This document shows, piece after piece, positions 35,056 through 46,352 of a DNA stretch of 64,000 nt. The translations under genes were made by a program, and so were the position numbers. A model generated the notes under the pieces. The model searched no databases, was not told the DNA's origin, and saw nothing but the letters and a program-made list of their open reading frames with translations. Positions within the stretch are counted from its first letter, which is position 1. Every line of letters starts with the position of its first letter. The DNA comes from Marinobacter nauticus (GTDB lineage Bacteria; Pseudomonadota; Gammaproteobacteria; Pseudomonadales; Oleiphilaceae), in assembly GCF_003634635.1 (NCBI RefSeq), contig NZ_RBJB01000006.1:159010-223009 (forward strand), written 5' to 3'.

Positions 35056-35412
35056 TTACTTACGAATAGGTTTGCGAGGACCTTTACGGGTGCGGGCGTT
35101 GGTCTTGGTGCGCTGGCCACGGACCGGAAGGCCATGACGATGACGCAGACCACGGAAGCAACCGAGATCCTTCAAACGCTTGATGTTCATCTGTACTTCA
35201 CGACGCAGATCGCCTTCGACGGTAAACTTGCCCACTTCAGTACGAAGTGCTTCAAGTTGCTCGTCGCTCAGGTCTTTGACCTTGGCGTCCGGCTTAACGC
35301 CGGTTGCATCGCAAAGCTTCTGGGCTGTTGTCTTGCCAACACCGAAGATGTAGGTCAGCGAGATAACAGCATGTTTGTTATCGGGTATATTGACACCGGC
35401 TATACGTGCCAT
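35056..35412 (-). CDS. rpsM: 30S ribosomal protein S13
   Basis: 118 residues beginning [20 protein letters not shown], with [20 protein letters not shown] near the end. It sits in the 30S head and contacts P-site tRNA and L5. It is the first gene of the alpha operon proper, with a clear promoter upstream (35474-35503). Confidence 0.98.
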   Translation of the reverse strand: MARIAGVNIPDNKHAVISLTYIFGVGKTTAQKLCDATGVKPDAKVKDLSDEQLEALRTEVGKFTVEGDLRREVQMNIKRLKDLGCFRGLRHRHGLPVRGQRTKTNARTRKGPRKPIRK

Positions 35413-35473
35413 CCAAATTACTCCGCGTTCAAAGCTTTGCTGTGTGAATTTTCCGCCACAAAAAGGGCGCGAA

Positions 35474-35503
35474 ATAATAGCGCCTGACCCACCTGTGAGT
35501 CAA
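35474..35503 (-). promoter_or_regulatory. Sigma-70 promoter of the rpsM (alpha) operon
   Basis: On the minus strand TTGACT and TATTAT are separated by 18 bases, upstream of rpsM in the 142-bp gap after rpmJ. The start point would be near 35467, leaving a leader of about 55 bases in which S4 could bind. Confidence 0.8.
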
Positions 35504-35554
35504 GCGCCACTATTCCGAACCCCTTTTACAATGTCAGCGCTTATCCGAAACGGA

Positions 35555-35668
35555 TCAGCCCTGGCGCTGCTTGTGACGAGGCTCCGAGCAGATGACTCGA
35601 ACTGAGCCATTGCGTCGAATTACTTTGCAGTTACGGCAAATTTTCTTTACCGAAGCGCGTACTTTCAT
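35555..35668 (-). CDS. rpmJ: 50S ribosomal protein L36
   Basis: 37 residues, beginning [14 protein letters not shown]. The zinc ligands Cys11, Cys14, Cys27 and His32 are all present, so this is the zinc-binding form. It lies between secY and rpsM, the usual spc-operon end. Confidence 0.97.
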   Translation of the reverse strand: MKVRASVKKICRNCKVIRRNGSVRVICSEPRHKQRQG

Positions 35669-35701
35669 TGTCGACTCCAGTTTTCAAGGGGAACGGCTTG
35701 T

Positions 35702-37024
35702 TCAGCCGTTCCGTCCATAGCCCTTGAGATTGGATTTCTTCATCAGCGATTCATACTGGTGAGACATCAGGTGCGACTGAACCTGAGCCATGAAATCCAT
35801 CACCACGACTACAACAATCAGCAGAGAGGTGCCCCCAAGATAGAAAGGCACATTCCCGGCCACCATCAGGAACTGAGGGAACAGGGACACTGCTGCAATA
35901 TACATAGCACCGAACAGAGTCAAACGGGTCAGCACACCATCGATGTACTTGGCCGTCTGTTCGCCGGGACGAATACCGGGGATAAACGCGCCGGAACGCT
36001 TGAGGTTATCCGCAACTTCCTTGGGGTTGTACATCAGCGCTGTATAGAAGTAGCAGAAGAAGATAACTGCTGCTGCGAACAGGATAATATACAACGGCTG
36101 GCTCGGTGCCAATGCCTGGGAGATATCGCTCAGCCACTCCATGCCCTCGCCCTGACCGAACCACTGCCCCAGAGAGGCCGGGAACAGTAGAATCGAAGAG
36201 GCGAAGATCGGCGGAATCACGCCGGCCATATTCACCTTCAGCGGCAGGTGGCTGGACTGCTGGGCAAATACCCGACGCCCCTGCTGCCGCTTGGCATAGT
36301 TGATGGTCAGACGCCGCTGCCCACGCTCCATGAAGACCACGAAACCGACAACAGCAATCGCCAGAACACCAATCCCGAGAACAACCAGCAAGCTCATTTC
36401 ACCGTTACGAGCCTGCTCGAGAGTCTGGCCAATGGCGCCAGGAAGACCGGCAACAATACCCGCGAAGATCAGCAGCGAAATACCGTTACCAATACCTCTT
36501 TCGGTGATCTGCTCACCGAGCCACATCATGAAGACCGCACCGCAGACAAATGAAACAACCGCCACAAAGTGGAAGCTGAAGCTGTCATTAAAGGTAACGC
36601 CCTGTGATGCCAGACCCACAGAAATACCAAAGCCCTGAACCAGGGCCAGGATAACCGTACCATACCGCGTATACTGGCTGATCTTGCGACGACCAGCTTC
36701 GCCTTCTTTTTTCAGCTGCTCAAGCTGCGGACTAACCGCAGTCATGAGCTGCATGATAATAGAAGCCGAAATGTACGGCATGATACCGAGTGCGAAGATA
36801 CTCATGCGCTCAAGCGCACCACCGGAGAACATGTTGAACAGACTCAGGATGGTTCCCTGGTTCTGATCAAACAGTGCCGCCAGCCGATCCGGGTTGATAC
36901 CGGGAACCGGAATGTGGGCACCGATCCGGTACACCAGCAGCGCAAGAAACACGAACCAGAGCCGCGAGCGCAGCTCTGCAAATCCTTTTCCGGCGCCCGC
37001 AGGCAATGATGCTGTCTTGGCCAT
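35702..37024 (-). CDS. secY: Protein translocase subunit SecY
   Basis: 440 residues, ten membrane spans, the channel of the Sec translocase with SecE (also in this window). The conserved N-terminal [19 protein letters not shown], the plug helix region after span 1 and the cytoplasmic loops ([27 protein letters not shown]) are clear. It is 17 bases downstream of rplO. Confidence 0.98.
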   Translation of the reverse strand: MAKTASLPAGAGKGFAELRSRLWFVFLALLVYRIGAHIPVPGINPDRLAALFDQNQGTILSLFNMFSGGALERMSIFALGIMPYISASIIMQLMTAVSPQLEQLKKEGEAGRRKISQYTRYGTVILALVQGFGISVGLASQGVTFNDSFSFHFVAVVSFVCGAVFMMWLGEQITERGIGNGISLLIFAGIVAGLPGAIGQTLEQARNGEMSLLVVLGIGVLAIAVVGFVVFMERGQRRLTINYAKRQQGRRVFAQQSSHLPLKVNMAGVIPPIFASSILLFPASLGQWFGQGEGMEWLSDISQALAPSQPLYIILFAAAVIFFCYFYTALMYNPKEVADNLKRSGAFIPGIRPGEQTAKYIDGVLTRLTLFGAMYIAAVSLFPQFLMVAGNVPFYLGGTSLLIVVVVVMDFMAQVQSHLMSHQYESLMKKSNLKGYGRNG

Positions 37025-37041
37025 TTAGTCCTCGACTCGTC

Positions 37042-37476
37042 TTAGTCTTCGACTTTACCACCCGCGGCGGTAATCGCTTCGCGTGCGCCCTTGGTGACTC
37101 GAAGGCCTTTCACGGTTACCGCACGGTCCAGCTCGCCGGACAGGATAACCTTGGCCTCGCGAATTTCTTCGCGAATGATGTCAGCCTTTTTCAGGGCCGC
37201 CAGATCCACCACGTCGCCTTCAACCTTGGCCAGCTCGTTCAGGCGGATTTCCGCCACGTAACGCTGCTGACGCGAGGTGAAACCGAACTTAGGCAGACGA
37301 CGGGCCAAAGGCTGCTGACCACCCTCGAAACCAGGAGCAACGGAGCCACCGGAACGGGATTTCAGACCTTTATGACCACGACCGCCGGTTTTGCCGAGAC
37401 CGCTACCGATACCACGGCCGACACGCTTGGCGGACGGACGTGAACCGGGTTCCGGAGCAAGTTCGTTCAGACGCAT
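37042..37476 (-). CDS. rplO: 50S ribosomal protein L15
   Basis: 144 residues. The N-terminal extension [18 protein letters not shown] penetrates 23S rRNA. The start at 37476, just after the rpmD stop with GAGGAG upstream, is preferred over a TTG five codons earlier. Confidence 0.97.
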   Translation of the reverse strand: MRLNELAPEPGSRPSAKRVGRGIGSGLGKTGGRGHKGLKSRSGGSVAPGFEGGQQPLARRLPKFGFTSRQQRYVAEIRLNELAKVEGDVVDLAALKKADIIREEIREAKVILSGELDRAVTVKGLRVTKGAREAITAAGGKVED

Positions 37477-37477
37477 C

Positions 37478-37666
37478 TTAGTTCTCCTCAACCCGAACCA
37501 GGTAATTTACCCGGTTGATCATGCCGCGAATGGAAGGAGTGTCTTCCACTTCCACGGTGTGACCGATTTTACGAAGACCCAGGCCCTTGACGCACAGTTT
37601 GTGCTTGGGCTGACAGCCGATCGGGCTGCGGGTCAGAGTTACTTTGATCGTTTTTGCGTTCGCCAT
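37478..37666 (-). CDS. rpmD: 50S ribosomal protein L30
   Basis: 62 residues, starting [17 protein letters not shown], the short bacterial L30. The ATG at 37666 follows rpsE by four bases. The stop nearly touches the rplO start. Confidence 0.97.
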   Translation of the reverse strand: MANAKTIKVTLTRSPIGCQPKHKLCVKGLGLRKIGHTVEVEDTPSIRGMINRVNYLVRVEEN

Positions 37667-37670
37667 GACT

Positions 37671-38171
37671 TCAACCCAGAATATCTTCCACGGATTTACC
37701 GCGCTTGGCTGCAACGTCTTCAGGCGCCTTCATGGCCTGCAGACCCTTGATGGTGGAACGTACTACGTTCACCGGGTTGGTGGATCCGTAACACTTGGAC
37801 AGTACGTTCTGCACACCGGCCACCTCGAGTACGGCGCGCATCGCACCGCCGGCAATGATACCGGTACCCTCAGAAGCAGGCTGCATGAAGACCTTGGAAC
37901 CACCGTGCTGCGCCCGAACCGGGTACTGCAGGGTAGTGCCGTCCAACGCTACGTCTACCATGTTTTTGCGTGCAGCTTCCATGGCCTTCTGGATGGCAAC
38001 CGGAACTTCCCGGGCCTTGCCACGACCGAAACCAACGCGACCTTTACCATCACCCACTACAGTCAGTGCAGTGAAGGCAAAGATACGGCCGCCTTTAACT
38101 ACCTTGGCGACGCGATTGACCTGAACCAGCTTTTCCTGGAGCTCAGGCGCCTTCTGTTCGTTAACGCTCAT
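37671..38171 (-). CDS. rpsE: 30S ribosomal protein S5
   Basis: 166 residues, including the double-stranded RNA-binding domain [20 protein letters not shown] and the loop [18 protein letters not shown], where spectinomycin- and ram-type changes occur in other bacteria. No such change is evident. GGAG lies before the ATG at 38171. Confidence 0.98.
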   Translation of the reverse strand: MSVNEQKAPELQEKLVQVNRVAKVVKGGRIFAFTALTVVGDGKGRVGFGRGKAREVPVAIQKAMEAARKNMVDVALDGTTLQYPVRAQHGGSKVFMQPASEGTGIIAGGAMRAVLEVAGVQNVLSKCYGSTNPVNVVRSTIKGLQAMKAPEDVAAKRGKSVEDILG

Positions 38172-38183
38172 CTTCTCCACCTC

Positions 38184-38531
38184 TTAGAATTGCAAGCCAG
38201 CTTCACGGGCAGCGTCGGCAAGAGCCTGCACACGACCGTGATAACGGTAACCTGAGCGGTCAAAAGCGACCTTCTCAATGCCTGCTGCCTTGGCGCGCTC
38301 AGCAATCAGCTGACCGACCTTCTTGGCAGCGTCCACGTTACCGGTTGCACCCTGGCGCAGTTCCTTATCCAACGTGGAGGCAGTGGCAAGCACTTTGCTG
38401 CCATCTGCAGTCGTAACCTGGGCGTACATATGACGCGGTGTACGGTGCACGCACAGACGGTCAGTACCCAGCTCACGGATCTTCATGCGCACTTTGCGCG
38501 CGCGACGCAGTCTTTCGTTATTTGCGCTCAT
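38184..38531 (-). CDS. rplR: 50S ribosomal protein L18
   Basis: 115 residues. It binds 5S rRNA with L5 and L25. The motif [15 protein letters not shown] and the C-terminal [20 protein letters not shown] are typical. Nine bases after rplF. Confidence 0.98.
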   Translation of the reverse strand: MSANNERLRRARKVRMKIRELGTDRLCVHRTPRHMYAQVTTADGSKVLATASTLDKELRQGATGNVDAAKKVGQLIAERAKAAGIEKVAFDRSGYRYHGRVQALADAAREAGLQF

Positions 38532-38540
38532 AGTCCCGCC

Positions 38541-39074
38541 TTATTTCTTCTTGGCTTCTTTGCGTCTGACCTGCTCATCCGCATAACGCACACCCTTGCC
38601 TTTATACGGCTCGGGCGGACGGAACGCGCGGATTTCCGCAGCGACCTGGCCAACCTGTTGCTTGTCGATACCGCGAATCACAACTTCCGTATTGGACGGA
38701 GTTTCAGCGGTAACACCCTCGGGCAGCTCATACTCGACCGGGTGGGAAAAACCCAGTGTCAGGTTGAGCTTCTTACCTTGCGCCTGCGCACGGTAACCTA
38801 CGCCCGTCAGCTGCAGCTTACGCTCCCAGCCTGTGGATACGCCGGTAACCATATTGTTAACCAGCGCACGAGTAGTACCAGCAAGAGCGCGGGACTGTTT
38901 TGCACCATCGCGGGCCGCAAAACGCAGGACATTTTCTTCCTGCTTTACTTCAACCGCCTGGTGAATGGTGAACTGAAGCGCTCCTTTGGAACCCTTCACA
39001 TTGATTTCCTGTCCGTTCAGCTTAACCTCAACACCGGAAGGCAGCACGACAGGATTATTGGCAACCCTGGACAT
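38541..39074 (-). CDS. rplF: 50S ribosomal protein L6
   Basis: 177 residues with two L6 repeats; conserved [19 protein letters not shown] and the C-terminal signature [20 protein letters not shown]. It lies near the factor-binding site of the 50S subunit. Confidence 0.98.
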   Translation of the reverse strand: MSRVANNPVVLPSGVEVKLNGQEINVKGSKGALQFTIHQAVEVKQEENVLRFAARDGAKQSRALAGTTRALVNNMVTGVSTGWERKLQLTGVGYRAQAQGKKLNLTLGFSHPVEYELPEGVTAETPSNTEVVIRGIDKQQVGQVAAEIRAFRPPEPYKGKGVRYADEQVRRKEAKKK

Positions 39075-39083
39075 GTGTATCTC

Positions 39084-39476
39084 CTAGAATACGGTGCAGA
39101 TGACTTCGCCACCCACGCCTGCAGCTCGTGCGGCGCGGTCTGTCATAACGCCCCTGGACGTTGAGACAATCGCGACTCCCAGACCACCGGCTACTTTCGG
39201 CAGTTCCCCGGCGCCTTTGTACTGGCGCAGACTCGGACGGCTGACCCGCTGAATCTCTTCAATAACCGGCTTGCCACCGAAGTATTTCAGAGTGATGGTC
39301 AGTTCGGGCTTCGCGTCAGCTGAAACAGAAAAATCTGCTACGTAGCCTTCGTCCTTGAGGACCTGGGCTACTGAGACCTTCATTTTTGAAGATGGCATCG
39401 TTACGTCAGCTTTTGACGCCATCTGGGCATTACGGATACGGGTAAACATATCCGCAAGCGTGTCTTGCATACTCAT
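39084..39476 (-). CDS. rpsH: 30S ribosomal protein S8
   Basis: 130 residues, beginning [18 protein letters not shown], which fixes the start at 39476. In E. coli S8 is the translational repressor of the spc operon, binding near the L5 start. The C-terminal [20 protein letters not shown] is conserved. Confidence 0.98.
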   Translation of the reverse strand: MSMQDTLADMFTRIRNAQMASKADVTMPSSKMKVSVAQVLKDEGYVADFSVSADAKPELTITLKYFGGKPVIEEIQRVSRPSLRQYKGAGELPKVAGGLGVAIVSTSRGVMTDRAARAAGVGGEVICTVF

Positions 39477-39564
39477 TGGTATGAGGCTCCTGATCTTTTT
39501 AGTTGTGCAGCGGCTTGCCGCACCGCTTACCAACAGGCACCTGACCGAAGTCAGGCGGCCTATC

Positions 39565-39870
39565 TTACCAGCTTGCCTTGGTCAGGCCCGGAACGTCACC
39601 GCGCATGCCGTATTCACGGAGTTTGATCCGTGACAGCTCGAACTTGCGCAGAACGCCGTGGGGACGACCAGTCACCTGGCAACGATTCCGAAGACGCGAA
39701 GGAGATGAATCACGCGGAAGCTGCTGGAGCTTCATCTGTGCATCCCAACGGTCATCATCGCTGGTATTCGGGTTTTTGATAATCGCCTTGAGCTCGGCGC
39801 GCTTGGCAGCATACTTTGCTACCAGTTTCTCGCGCTTTTGCTCACGGTTTTTCATTGAAACCTTCGCCAT
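39565..39870 (-). CDS. rpsN: 30S ribosomal protein S14
   Basis: 101 residues, the long zinc-free form (no CxxC pairs). The C-terminus has [19 protein letters not shown]. It assembles into the 30S head next to S10 and S3. Confidence 0.98.
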   Translation of the reverse strand: MAKVSMKNREQKREKLVAKYAAKRAELKAIIKNPNTSDDDRWDAQMKLQQLPRDSSPSRLRNRCQVTGRPHGVLRKFELSRIKLREYGMRGDVPGLTKASW

Positions 39871-39882
39871 GTCACTCGTTCC

Positions 39883-40422
39883 TTATTTCTTGAACGGAAA
39901 GCCAAAGGCTTTCAACAGTTCGCGACCTTCGTCGTCGGTACCGGCAGTGGTGGTGATGGTGATATCCAGCCCGCGGATCTTGTCGACTTTGTCGTACTCG
40001 ATCTCCGGGAAGATGATCTGCTCACGCACACCCATGCTGTAGTTACCGCGACCGTCGAAGGATTTCGGGTTCAGACCGCGGAAGTCACGAATGCGGGGAA
40101 CCGCAATGTGCACCAGACGATCAAAGAAATCCCACATGCGCTCACCGCGCAGGGTCACTTTACAGCCAATCGGCCAACCTTCACGGATTTTGAAGCCCGC
40201 GACGGATTTACGCGCTTTGGTAACAACCACTTTTTGACCTGCCAGGCGCTCGAGATCCGCCACGGCATTTTCAATCAGCTTCTTGTCACCAACCGCTTCG
40301 CCAACACCCATGTTCAGGGTGATTTTCTCGATACGCGGCACCTGCATCACGTTCTTGTAACCGAACTCTTTCTGCAGGGCGGGTACCACTTCCTTAGTGT
40401 ACTGCTCTTTCATGTTAAGCAT
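39883..40422 (-). CDS. rplE: 50S ribosomal protein L5
   Basis: 179 residues from the ATG at 40422, the usual length. The blocks [16 protein letters not shown] and [18 protein letters not shown] are conserved. It binds 5S rRNA and contacts P-site tRNA. Four more codons are open upstream but give an atypical N-terminus. Confidence 0.97.
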   Translation of the reverse strand: MLNMKEQYTKEVVPALQKEFGYKNVMQVPRIEKITLNMGVGEAVGDKKLIENAVADLERLAGQKVVVTKARKSVAGFKIREGWPIGCKVTLRGERMWDFFDRLVHIAVPRIRDFRGLNPKSFDGRGNYSMGVREQIIFPEIEYDKVDKIRGLDITITTTAGTDDEGRELLKAFGFPFKK

Positions 40423-40437
40423 CGTAACCACCACCGC

Positions 40438-40758
40438 TTACTGGTTATCGACAGCTTCGTTCGTGGACTTGAAGATCCGCACTTTGGTGCCGTCTTCCTT
40501 AATCTGGAAGCCAACACGATCGGCTTTGCCGGTCTGCGGATTAAAAATAGCCACGTTGGAAGCCTGGATAGGCGCTTCTTTTTCGACGATACCGCCCGGG
40601 GTGCCAAGCATCGGGTTCGGCTTTGTGTGCTTCTTCATCATGTTGATGCCAGAAACAAGCACGCGACCGTCGTCCAGAACTTTCAGGACTTTACCACGTT
40701 TGTCTTTGTCTTTCCCCGTGGTGACGATTACTTCGTCATCTCGTTTGATCTTTTTCAT
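40438..40758 (-). CDS. rplX: 50S ribosomal protein L24
   Basis: 106 residues, KOW-type fold starting [20 protein letters not shown]. An assembly initiator for the 50S subunit. It lies 15 bases ahead of rplE in transcription order. Confidence 0.98.
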   Translation of the reverse strand: MKKIKRDDEVIVTTGKDKDKRGKVLKVLDDGRVLVSGINMMKKHTKPNPMLGTPGGIVEKEAPIQASNVAIFNPQTGKADRVGFQIKEDGTKVRIFKSTNEAVDNQ

Positions 40759-40775
40759 AACCGGCCTCTGGTCCT

Positions 40776-41144
40776 TTAAAGTACTTCGGGTGCCAGTGAG
40801 ATAATCTTCATGAACTTCTCGTTACGCAGTTCACGGGTAACCGGTCCGAAGATACGGGTACCAATGGGAGCGTCCTGATTGTTCAGAAGTACCGCCGCGT
40901 TACCGTCAAAACGGATCAGAGAACCGTCCGGACGACGCACACCCTTACGGGTACGTACTACAACAGCCTTCAGGACCTGGCCTTTTTTCACCTTGCCGCG
41001 GGGGATGGCTTCCTTGACGGTTACCTTGATGATATCCCCAACGGTTGCATAACGCCGGTGAGATCCGCCCAGGACCTTGATGCACATAACCTGACGTGCA
41101 CCACTGTTATCCGCGACTTCAAGCATTGTTTGAGTCTGAATCAT
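40776..41144 (-). CDS. rplN: 50S ribosomal protein L14
   Basis: 122 residues, starting [20 protein letters not shown], the L14 signature, with the C-terminal REKFMKI-type end present as [16 protein letters not shown]. First gene of the classical spc operon. Confidence 0.98.
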   Translation of the reverse strand: MIQTQTMLEVADNSGARQVMCIKVLGGSHRRYATVGDIIKVTVKEAIPRGKVKKGQVLKAVVVRTRKGVRRPDGSLIRFDGNAAVLLNNQDAPIGTRIFGPVTRELRNEKFMKIISLAPEVL

Positions 41145-41162
41145 GGTTGTTCTCCGGGCGAA

Positions 41163-41429
41163 TTACACCTTGGCAGCGCGTTCGGTAACTTCCACCAGGG
41201 CCCAGCTCTTGGTCTTGGAGACCGGACGGGTTTCCTGGATGGTTACGGTGTCACCAATGTTGCACTGATTGCTTTCATCGTGTGCATGAATCTTGGTTGA
41301 ACGCTTCATGTACTTACCGTACAGCGGGTGTTTAACCTGACGCTCAACCAGGACCACGATGGACTTGTCCATCTTGTTGCTCACGACCTTGCCGCTCAGA
41401 GTTCTGGCAGTTTGGGTAGCTTCGGTCAT
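41163..41429 (-). CDS. rpsQ: 30S ribosomal protein S17
   Basis: 88 residues with the OB-fold signature [19 protein letters not shown] and [14 protein letters not shown]. Last gene of the S10 operon, one base after rpmC. Confidence 0.98.
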   Translation of the reverse strand: MTEATQTARTLSGKVVSNKMDKSIVVLVERQVKHPLYGKYMKRSTKIHAHDESNQCNIGDTVTIQETRPVSKTKSWALVEVTERAAKV

Positions 41430-41430
41430 G

Positions 41431-41622
41431 TCACTGTCCTGCCTTTTCGTTCAATACTGTTTTCACGCGAGCGATATCGCGCTTCACCTTGCCGAGAAGG
41501 TGAGACTGATTCAGCTGACCTGTCGCCTTGCGCATGCGCAGGTTGAACTGCTCCTTCAGGAGGTCGATCAGCTCTTTGTTCAGCTCCTCGACTGACTTTT
41601 CACGCAGCTCTGTTGCTTTCAT
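41431..41622 (-). CDS. rpmC: 50S ribosomal protein L29
   Basis: 63 residues, two helices, with [19 protein letters not shown]. Its ATG (41620-41622) overlaps the rplP stop by one base. Part of the tunnel exit docking site with L23. Confidence 0.97.
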
Positions 41623-42035
41623 CACATCACCGTCCTCTTAACAAAGGTGGTCTGTACCGGCAGTTTGGCGGCAGCCAGAGTGAAAGCTTCGCGTGCGATT
41701 TCTTCCGCGACACCTTCCATCTCGTACAACATGCGGCCTGGCTGAATCTCAGCCACCCAATACTCGACAGAACCTTTACCTTTACCCATACGTACTTCCA
41801 GCGGCTTACCGGTGATCGGCTTGTCCGGGAACACCCGGATCCAGATCTTACCGCCCCGCTTGATGCGGCGAGTCATGGTACGACGCGCTGCCTCAATCTG
41901 GCGCGCAGTTATACGCCCACGGCTGGTCGCCTTCAATCCGTATTCACCGAAGCTCACCTTGTTTGCGCGCTGAGCAAGACCGGTGTTACGGCCTTTCATT
42001 ACCTTGCGGAATTTGGTGCGTTTTGGTTGCAGCAT
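41622..42035 (-). CDS. rplP: 50S ribosomal protein L16
   Basis: 137 residues, starting [19 protein letters not shown]. The conserved RRGGKIW-type loop is present as [17 protein letters not shown]. It helps place A-site tRNA. It follows rpsC by 12 bases. Confidence 0.98.
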
Positions 42036-42047
42036 AAGAGTGCCCCT

Positions 42048-42731
42048 TTACTTAGAACCTTTCTTCCCAGAGGCTTTCTTGTCAGCACGGACCTGCTCCA
42101 TACCACCAAGAATCTCACCTTTGAAGATCCATACCTTTACGCCGATAACGCCGTAAGTGGTGTGCGCTTCATAGGTTGCATAATCAATATCTGCACGCAG
42201 TGTGTGCAGAGGTACACGACCTTCGCGATACCACTCGGAACGTGCGATTTCAGCACCCCCAAGACGACCGCCAACCTGAATCTTGATACCCTTGGCTCCC
42301 TGACGCATGGCGTTTTGAACCGCACGCTTCATAGCGCGACGGAACATCACACGACGCTCCAGCTGGCCGGCAACGTTTTGCGCTACCAGGCGGGCATCCA
42401 GGTCCGGCTTGCGGACTTCTTCGATGTTGATGTGCACAGGCACACCCATCATGTCGCTGACTTCGCGACGCAGACGGTCAACATCTTCACCCTTCTTACC
42501 GATAACAATACCGGGGCGGGCGGTATGGATCGTGATCCGGGCGTTCTGAGCAGGGCGCTCGATCACGATCTTGCTGACAGACGCCTTAACCAGACGCTTG
42601 TCCAGGAACTCGCGAACCTGAATATCATTCAGAAGATTCTTCGCGTAGTCCTTTTTGTCGGCGTACCACACTGAGTTGTGCTCTTTGATCACACCCAGGC
42701 GAATGCCGGTTGGATTTACTTTATGACCCAT
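42048..42731 (-). CDS. rpsC: 30S ribosomal protein S3
   Basis: 227 residues, N-terminus [20 protein letters not shown], a KH domain containing [17 protein letters not shown], and the C-terminal domain ending in a Lys-rich tail. It lines the mRNA entry tunnel and aids helicase activity. Confidence 0.98.
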   Translation of the reverse strand: MGHKVNPTGIRLGVIKEHNSVWYADKKDYAKNLLNDIQVREFLDKRLVKASVSKIVIERPAQNARITIHTARPGIVIGKKGEDVDRLRREVSDMMGVPVHINIEEVRKPDLDARLVAQNVAGQLERRVMFRRAMKRAVQNAMRQGAKGIKIQVGGRLGGAEIARSEWYREGRVPLHTLRADIDYATYEAHTTYGVIGVKVWIFKGEILGGMEQVRADKKASGKKGSK

Positions 42732-42742
42732 CTGAGCATCTC

Positions 42743-43075
42743 CTACTTGTCGGCGACCTTGACGGTGATATGACAGGTGCGCTTGAAAATACGGTCAGCG
42801 CGCCCCTTGGCTCGAGCTTTGATTCGCTTGAGCGTTGGGCCCTCATCCACCATCACGGTGGAAACCCGCAGATCATCTACGTCCAGACCTTCGTTGTGCT
42901 CAGCGTTGGCAATGGCGGATTCAAGAGCTTTCTTGATCACAACCGCTGCCTTCTTAGGGCTGAAAGTCAGAATGTTCAGGGCGTCCTCAACAGCCTTGCC
43001 GCGTACTTGGTCAGCGACAAGACGTGCTTTCTGAGCTGAGAGGCGAGCGCCCTTGTACTTGGCTGCTACTTCCAT
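42743..43075 (-). CDS. rplV: 50S ribosomal protein L22
   Basis: 110 residues starting [20 protein letters not shown]. The hairpin loop that lines the exit tunnel is [19 protein letters not shown], of normal length, so no macrolide-type loop change is evident. The long in-frame extension upstream is not part of the protein. Confidence 0.98.
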   Translation of the reverse strand: MEVAAKYKGARLSAQKARLVADQVRGKAVEDALNILTFSPKKAAVVIKKALESAIANAEHNEGLDVDDLRVSTVMVDEGPTLKRIKARAKGRADRIFKRTCHITVKVADK

Positions 43076-43091
43076 TTCTATTACCTCAGAA

Positions 43092-43367
43092 TCAGCGTTT
43101 AGCTTTCTTGTCGGCCGCATGACCACGATAAGTACGCGTTGCCGCGAACTCACCCAGCTTATGTCCAACCATATCTTCGGTGACATAAACCGGCACGTGC
43201 TGCTTGCCGTTGTGGACTGCAATGGTCAGGCCTACCATCTCCGGGAAGACTGTTGACCGGCGGGACCAGGTTTTAATGGGCCGCTTGTCATTTGCTTCCA
43301 GAGCTGCCTCGACCTTCTTCAACAGATGCAGGTCTATAAAAGGACCTTTCTTCAAAGAACGTGGCAC
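43092..43367 (-). CDS. rpsS: 30S ribosomal protein S19
   Basis: 91 residues, starting [20 protein letters not shown], with [20 protein letters not shown] near the end. Located in the 30S head, contacts S13. Confidence 0.98.
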   Translation of the reverse strand: MPRSLKKGPFIDLHLLKKVEAALEANDKRPIKTWSRRSTVFPEMVGLTIAVHNGKQHVPVYVTEDMVGHKLGEFAATRTYRGHAADKKAKR

Positions 43368-43390
43368 AGCAATTACCTCTATGTAGTCGT

Positions 43391-44218
43391 TTACTTGGCC
43401 GAACGACGACGTACTATCATCTTGTCAGTACGCTTGTTCTTACGAGTCTTATGCCCTTTGGTCGGAACACCCCACGGAGTAACCGGGTGACGTCCGCCAG
43501 AGGTACGCCCTTCACCACCACCATGCGGGTGGTCAACTGGGTTCATAGCAACACCACGTACTGTTGGCCGTTTGCCGCGCCAACGTGATGCACCCGCTTT
43601 ACCAAGCTGCTTGAGGCTATGCTCACTGTTGGACACTTCGCCCAGAGTGGCACGGCAATCTACAAGCACCTTACGCATTTCACCTGAACGCAGGCGGATG
43701 GTGGCATACGCCCCTTCCCGAGCAACCAGCTGTACGGATGCGCCCGCAGAGCGAGCCAGCTGTGCACCTTTGCCAGGCTTGAGTTCGACGCAGTGGATTA
43801 CGGAACCGACCGGAATGTTCCGGAGCGGCAACGTGGAGCCCACCTTGATCGGCGCGTCGACGCCGGAGCGCACAGGATCACCAGCCTTCATACCTTTGGG
43901 AGCGATAATGTAACGACGCTCACCATCGGCATATTTGACCAGCGCAATGTGCGCAGAGCGGTTAGGATCGTATTCCAGGCGCTCAATGACCGCCGGGATA
44001 CCATCTTTGGTCCGCTTGAAGTCGATAACACGGTAGTGCTGCTTATGACCACCACCAATGTGACGAGTAGTAATGCGGCCAACATTGTTACGGCCACCAG
44101 ACTTACTCTTTGTTTCTACCAACGGCTCGTAAGGACGTCCTTTGTGCAGATCCGGGTTGTAAAGTTTTACAACGTGACGGCGTCCGGCAGATGTTGGCTT
44201 GGTTTTGACGATCGGCAT
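43391..44218 (-). CDS. rplB: 50S ribosomal protein L2
   Basis: 275 residues with the conserved [19 protein letters not shown] and C-terminal [19 protein letters not shown] holding the His near the peptidyl transferase centre. Needed for subunit joining. Confidence 0.98.
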   Translation of the reverse strand: MPIVKTKPTSAGRRHVVKLYNPDLHKGRPYEPLVETKSKSGGRNNVGRITTRHIGGGHKQHYRVIDFKRTKDGIPAVIERLEYDPNRSAHIALVKYADGERRYIIAPKGMKAGDPVRSGVDAPIKVGSTLPLRNIPVGSVIHCVELKPGKGAQLARSAGASVQLVAREGAYATIRLRSGEMRKVLVDCRATLGEVSNSEHSLKQLGKAGASRWRGKRPTVRGVAMNPVDHPHGGGEGRTSGGRHPVTPWGVPTKGHKTRKNKRTDKMIVRRRSAK

Positions 44219-44235
44219 ATTACGACCCCTTTACC

Positions 44236-44529
44236 TTATTCCACATCCAGAAAATCGATGTCCTGACCTTCTGCCAGCTTGACGTAAGCCTTACGAATGT
44301 CATTACGCTTGCCGAACCCGCGGATAGTGCGCTTGAGCTTACCCTTACGGTTCAGAACCTGAACACCTTCGACGGTGACGTTGAACAGTTGCTCAACGGC
44401 TTTCTTGATCTCGGGCTTGGTCGCATCAGGCGCTACACGAAACACCACCTGACCACGCTCTGCCGCCAGAGACGCTTTTTCTGATACGTGCGGCCCCAAC
44501 AGGACCTTGTAAATACGTTCCTGATTCAT
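44236..44529 (-). CDS. rplW: 50S ribosomal protein L23
   Basis: 97 residues, starting [20 protein letters not shown]. At the tunnel exit, where trigger factor and SRP dock. Its start overlaps the rplD stop by four bases (ATGA-type). Confidence 0.98.
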   Translation of the reverse strand: MNQERIYKVLLGPHVSEKASLAAERGQVVFRVAPDATKPEIKKAVEQLFNVTVEGVQVLNRKGKLKRTIRGFGKRNDIRKAYVKLAEGQDIDFLDVE

Positions 44530-45131
44530 CCCAGCATCTCCTCGATCTTCTTCAGAGCGGGAACAGTCACCACGACTTTCTCGAAGGCAACCAGGCTGAC
44601 CGGATCCAGACCTGCCACATCGCGAACATCCACATGGGGAACGTTGCGGGAAGCCAGGTGCAGATTCTGCTCAACATTCTCAGACAGGATCAGGGCGTTG
44701 GACACACCCAGATCGCTCAGCTTGGCAGTGAAGGCCTTGGTCTTGGGCGTATCGACATTCATGTCGTCAACCACAACCAGACGCTCCTGGCGTACCAGCT
44801 CGGAGAAAATGGAACGCATCGCCGCACGGTACATCTTGCGGTTAACCTTTTGCTCGAAGTCACGGGGCTTGGCAGCAAAGGTTACGCCGCCTGAACGCCA
44901 GATCGGGCTACGAATGGTACCAGCACGGGCACGACCAGTACCCTTCTGGCGCCATGGCTTCTTGCCACCACCACTGACTTCGGAACGTGTCTTCTGGGCC
45001 TTGGTACCCTGACGGCCAGCTGCCATGTAAGCAGTAACCACCTGATGCACCAGAGCTTCGTTAAAATCTTTGGCAAACGCAGCGTCGGAAACAGAAATCC
45101 CCTTGCCGCTACCAGTAATTGTCAATTCCAT
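44526..45131 (-). CDS. rplD: 50S ribosomal protein L4
   Basis: 201 residues. The extended loop [20 protein letters not shown] reaches into the exit tunnel and is of normal length. In E. coli L4 represses its own S10 operon through the leader; whether that applies here cannot be judged. Confidence 0.98.
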   Translation of the reverse strand: MELTITGSGKGISVSDAAFAKDFNEALVHQVVTAYMAAGRQGTKAQKTRSEVSGGGKKPWRQKGTGRARAGTIRSPIWRSGGVTFAAKPRDFEQKVNRKMYRAAMRSIFSELVRQERLVVVDDMNVDTPKTKAFTAKLSDLGVSNALILSENVEQNLHLASRNVPHVDVRDVAGLDPVSLVAFEKVVVTVPALKKIEEMLG

Positions 45132-45142
45132 CGCACCGCTCC

Positions 45143-45781
45143 TCAGGCTTTAACTGCAGGCTTGATGACAACGTCGCCGCCAGTTGCGCCAGGTACGGCA
45201 CCACTTACCAGCAGCAGGTTGCGCTCGGCATCGACACGGACGATTTTCAGGTTCTGCACAGTAACCTGCGCATTACCCATCTGACCGGCCATCTTCTTGC
45301 CCTTGAACACCTTACCCGGAGTCTGGTTCTGACCAATGGAACCCGGAGCACGATGAGACAGGGAGTTACCGTGAGTAGCGTCCTGCATGGAGAAGTTCCA
45401 GCGCTTAACACCACCCTGGAAGCCCTTACCCTTGGACTGACCTACTGCGTCAACCACCTGACCGTCTTCAAACACGGAAACGGTCAGCTCGCCACCGGCG
45501 GCCAGGTCTTCACCTTCGCCATCAGCCAGACGGAATTCCCAAACGCCACGACCAGCTTCAACACCTGCTTTTGCAAAGTGCCCGGCAGCCGCCTTGTTTA
45601 CACGGGAGGAACGACGAGAACCTACGGTTACCTGCACTGCACGGTAGCCGTCGCTTTCGAGGGTCTTGAGTTGGGTAATGCGGTTGGGCTCAACCTCAAT
45701 TACCGTGACAGGCAGCGCCTGCCCTTCATCCGTAAAAATACGGGTCATACCGGCCTTACGACCGACAACACCAATTGCCAT
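45143..45781 (-). CDS. rplC: 50S ribosomal protein L3
   Basis: 212 residues, starting [19 protein letters not shown]. The loop that nears the peptidyl transferase centre, [20 protein letters not shown], is present and carries the conserved Gln methylated by PrmB in relatives. Confidence 0.98.
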   Translation of the reverse strand: MAIGVVGRKAGMTRIFTDEGQALPVTVIEVEPNRITQLKTLESDGYRAVQVTVGSRRSSRVNKAAAGHFAKAGVEAGRGVWEFRLADGEGEDLAAGGELTVSVFEDGQVVDAVGQSKGKGFQGGVKRWNFSMQDATHGNSLSHRAPGSIGQNQTPGKVFKGKKMAGQMGNAQVTVQNLKIVRVDAERNLLLVSGAVPGATGGDVVIKPAVKA

Positions 45782-45856
45782 GTTTCACCTCTTAAGTGTA
45801 CGGGGCTTGCACCCTCTATGGCCTATGACAGTTACACAGACTAATACCGGGCGGTA

Positions 45857-46168
45857 TTAGCCGAGGCTGATCTGAACGTCTACACCTGCTGCCAGGTCCA
45901 GTTTCATCAGAGCATCTACTGTCTTTTCCGTCGGCTCAACAATGTCGAGCAGACGCTTATGCGTACGAATTTCATATTGATCACGCGCGTCTTTGTTGAC
46001 GTGCGGAGAGATCAATACCGTGTACTTTTCCTTCCGCGTCGGCAGAGGAATGGGACCACGCACCTGAGCGCCGGTCCGCTTGGCGGTATCGACAATCTCC
46101 TGCGTGGACTGGTCGATCAGGCGATAATCAAACGCCTTCAACCGGATTCGAATTTTTTGGCTTTGCAT
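45857..46168 (-). CDS. rpsJ: 30S ribosomal protein S10
   Basis: 103 residues, first gene of the S10 operon, starting [19 protein letters not shown]. It is also NusE, the partner of NusB and NusG in antitermination. The stop codon lies at the edge of a CTAATACC/GGTATTAG hairpin (45841-45860) in the gap before rplC. A strong promoter lies upstream. Confidence 0.98.
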
Positions 46169-46229
46169 GATGCACCAAACTCCACTCGTAGCAGCTACTA
46201 GTTAGCCGACCTTCAAAAAAAGGAGCCGC

Positions 46230-46258
46230 ATTGTATGCATAATACCCAACCCTGTCAA
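46230..46258 (-). promoter_or_regulatory. Sigma-70 promoter of the S10 operon
   Basis: On the minus strand a perfect TTGACA (46253-46258) and TACAAT (46230-46235) are 17 bases apart. Transcription should begin near 46223, giving a leader of about 55 bases before rpsJ, too short for the long E. coli-type S10 leader. Confidence 0.9.
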
Positions 46259-46281
46259 CAGCATTGCCATTGACAGGGTTG
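46247..46281. promoter_or_regulatory. Perfect inverted repeat over the S10 promoter -35
   Basis: CAACCCTGTCAA and TTGACAGGGTTG are 12-bp inverted arms around 11 bases. The left arm contains the -35 box of the rpsJ promoter on the minus strand; the right arm holds a mirror TTGACA on the plus strand. It may be a regulator site or a remnant terminator. Confidence 0.55.
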
Positions 46282-46304
46282 AGCGACATTTGCGACCTAA
46301 ACAG

Positions 46305-46334
46305 AAAAAGGGGCTGAACGCTCAGCCCCTTTTT
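46305..46334 (-). terminator. Terminator after tuf copy 1
   Basis: AAAAAGGGGCTGA and TCAGCCCCTTTTT form a 13-bp stem with a 4-base loop, followed on the minus strand by the T run. It separates the str operon from the S10 operon. Confidence 0.9.
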
Positions 46335-46352
46335 CCTGATCAATCGAGCAGA

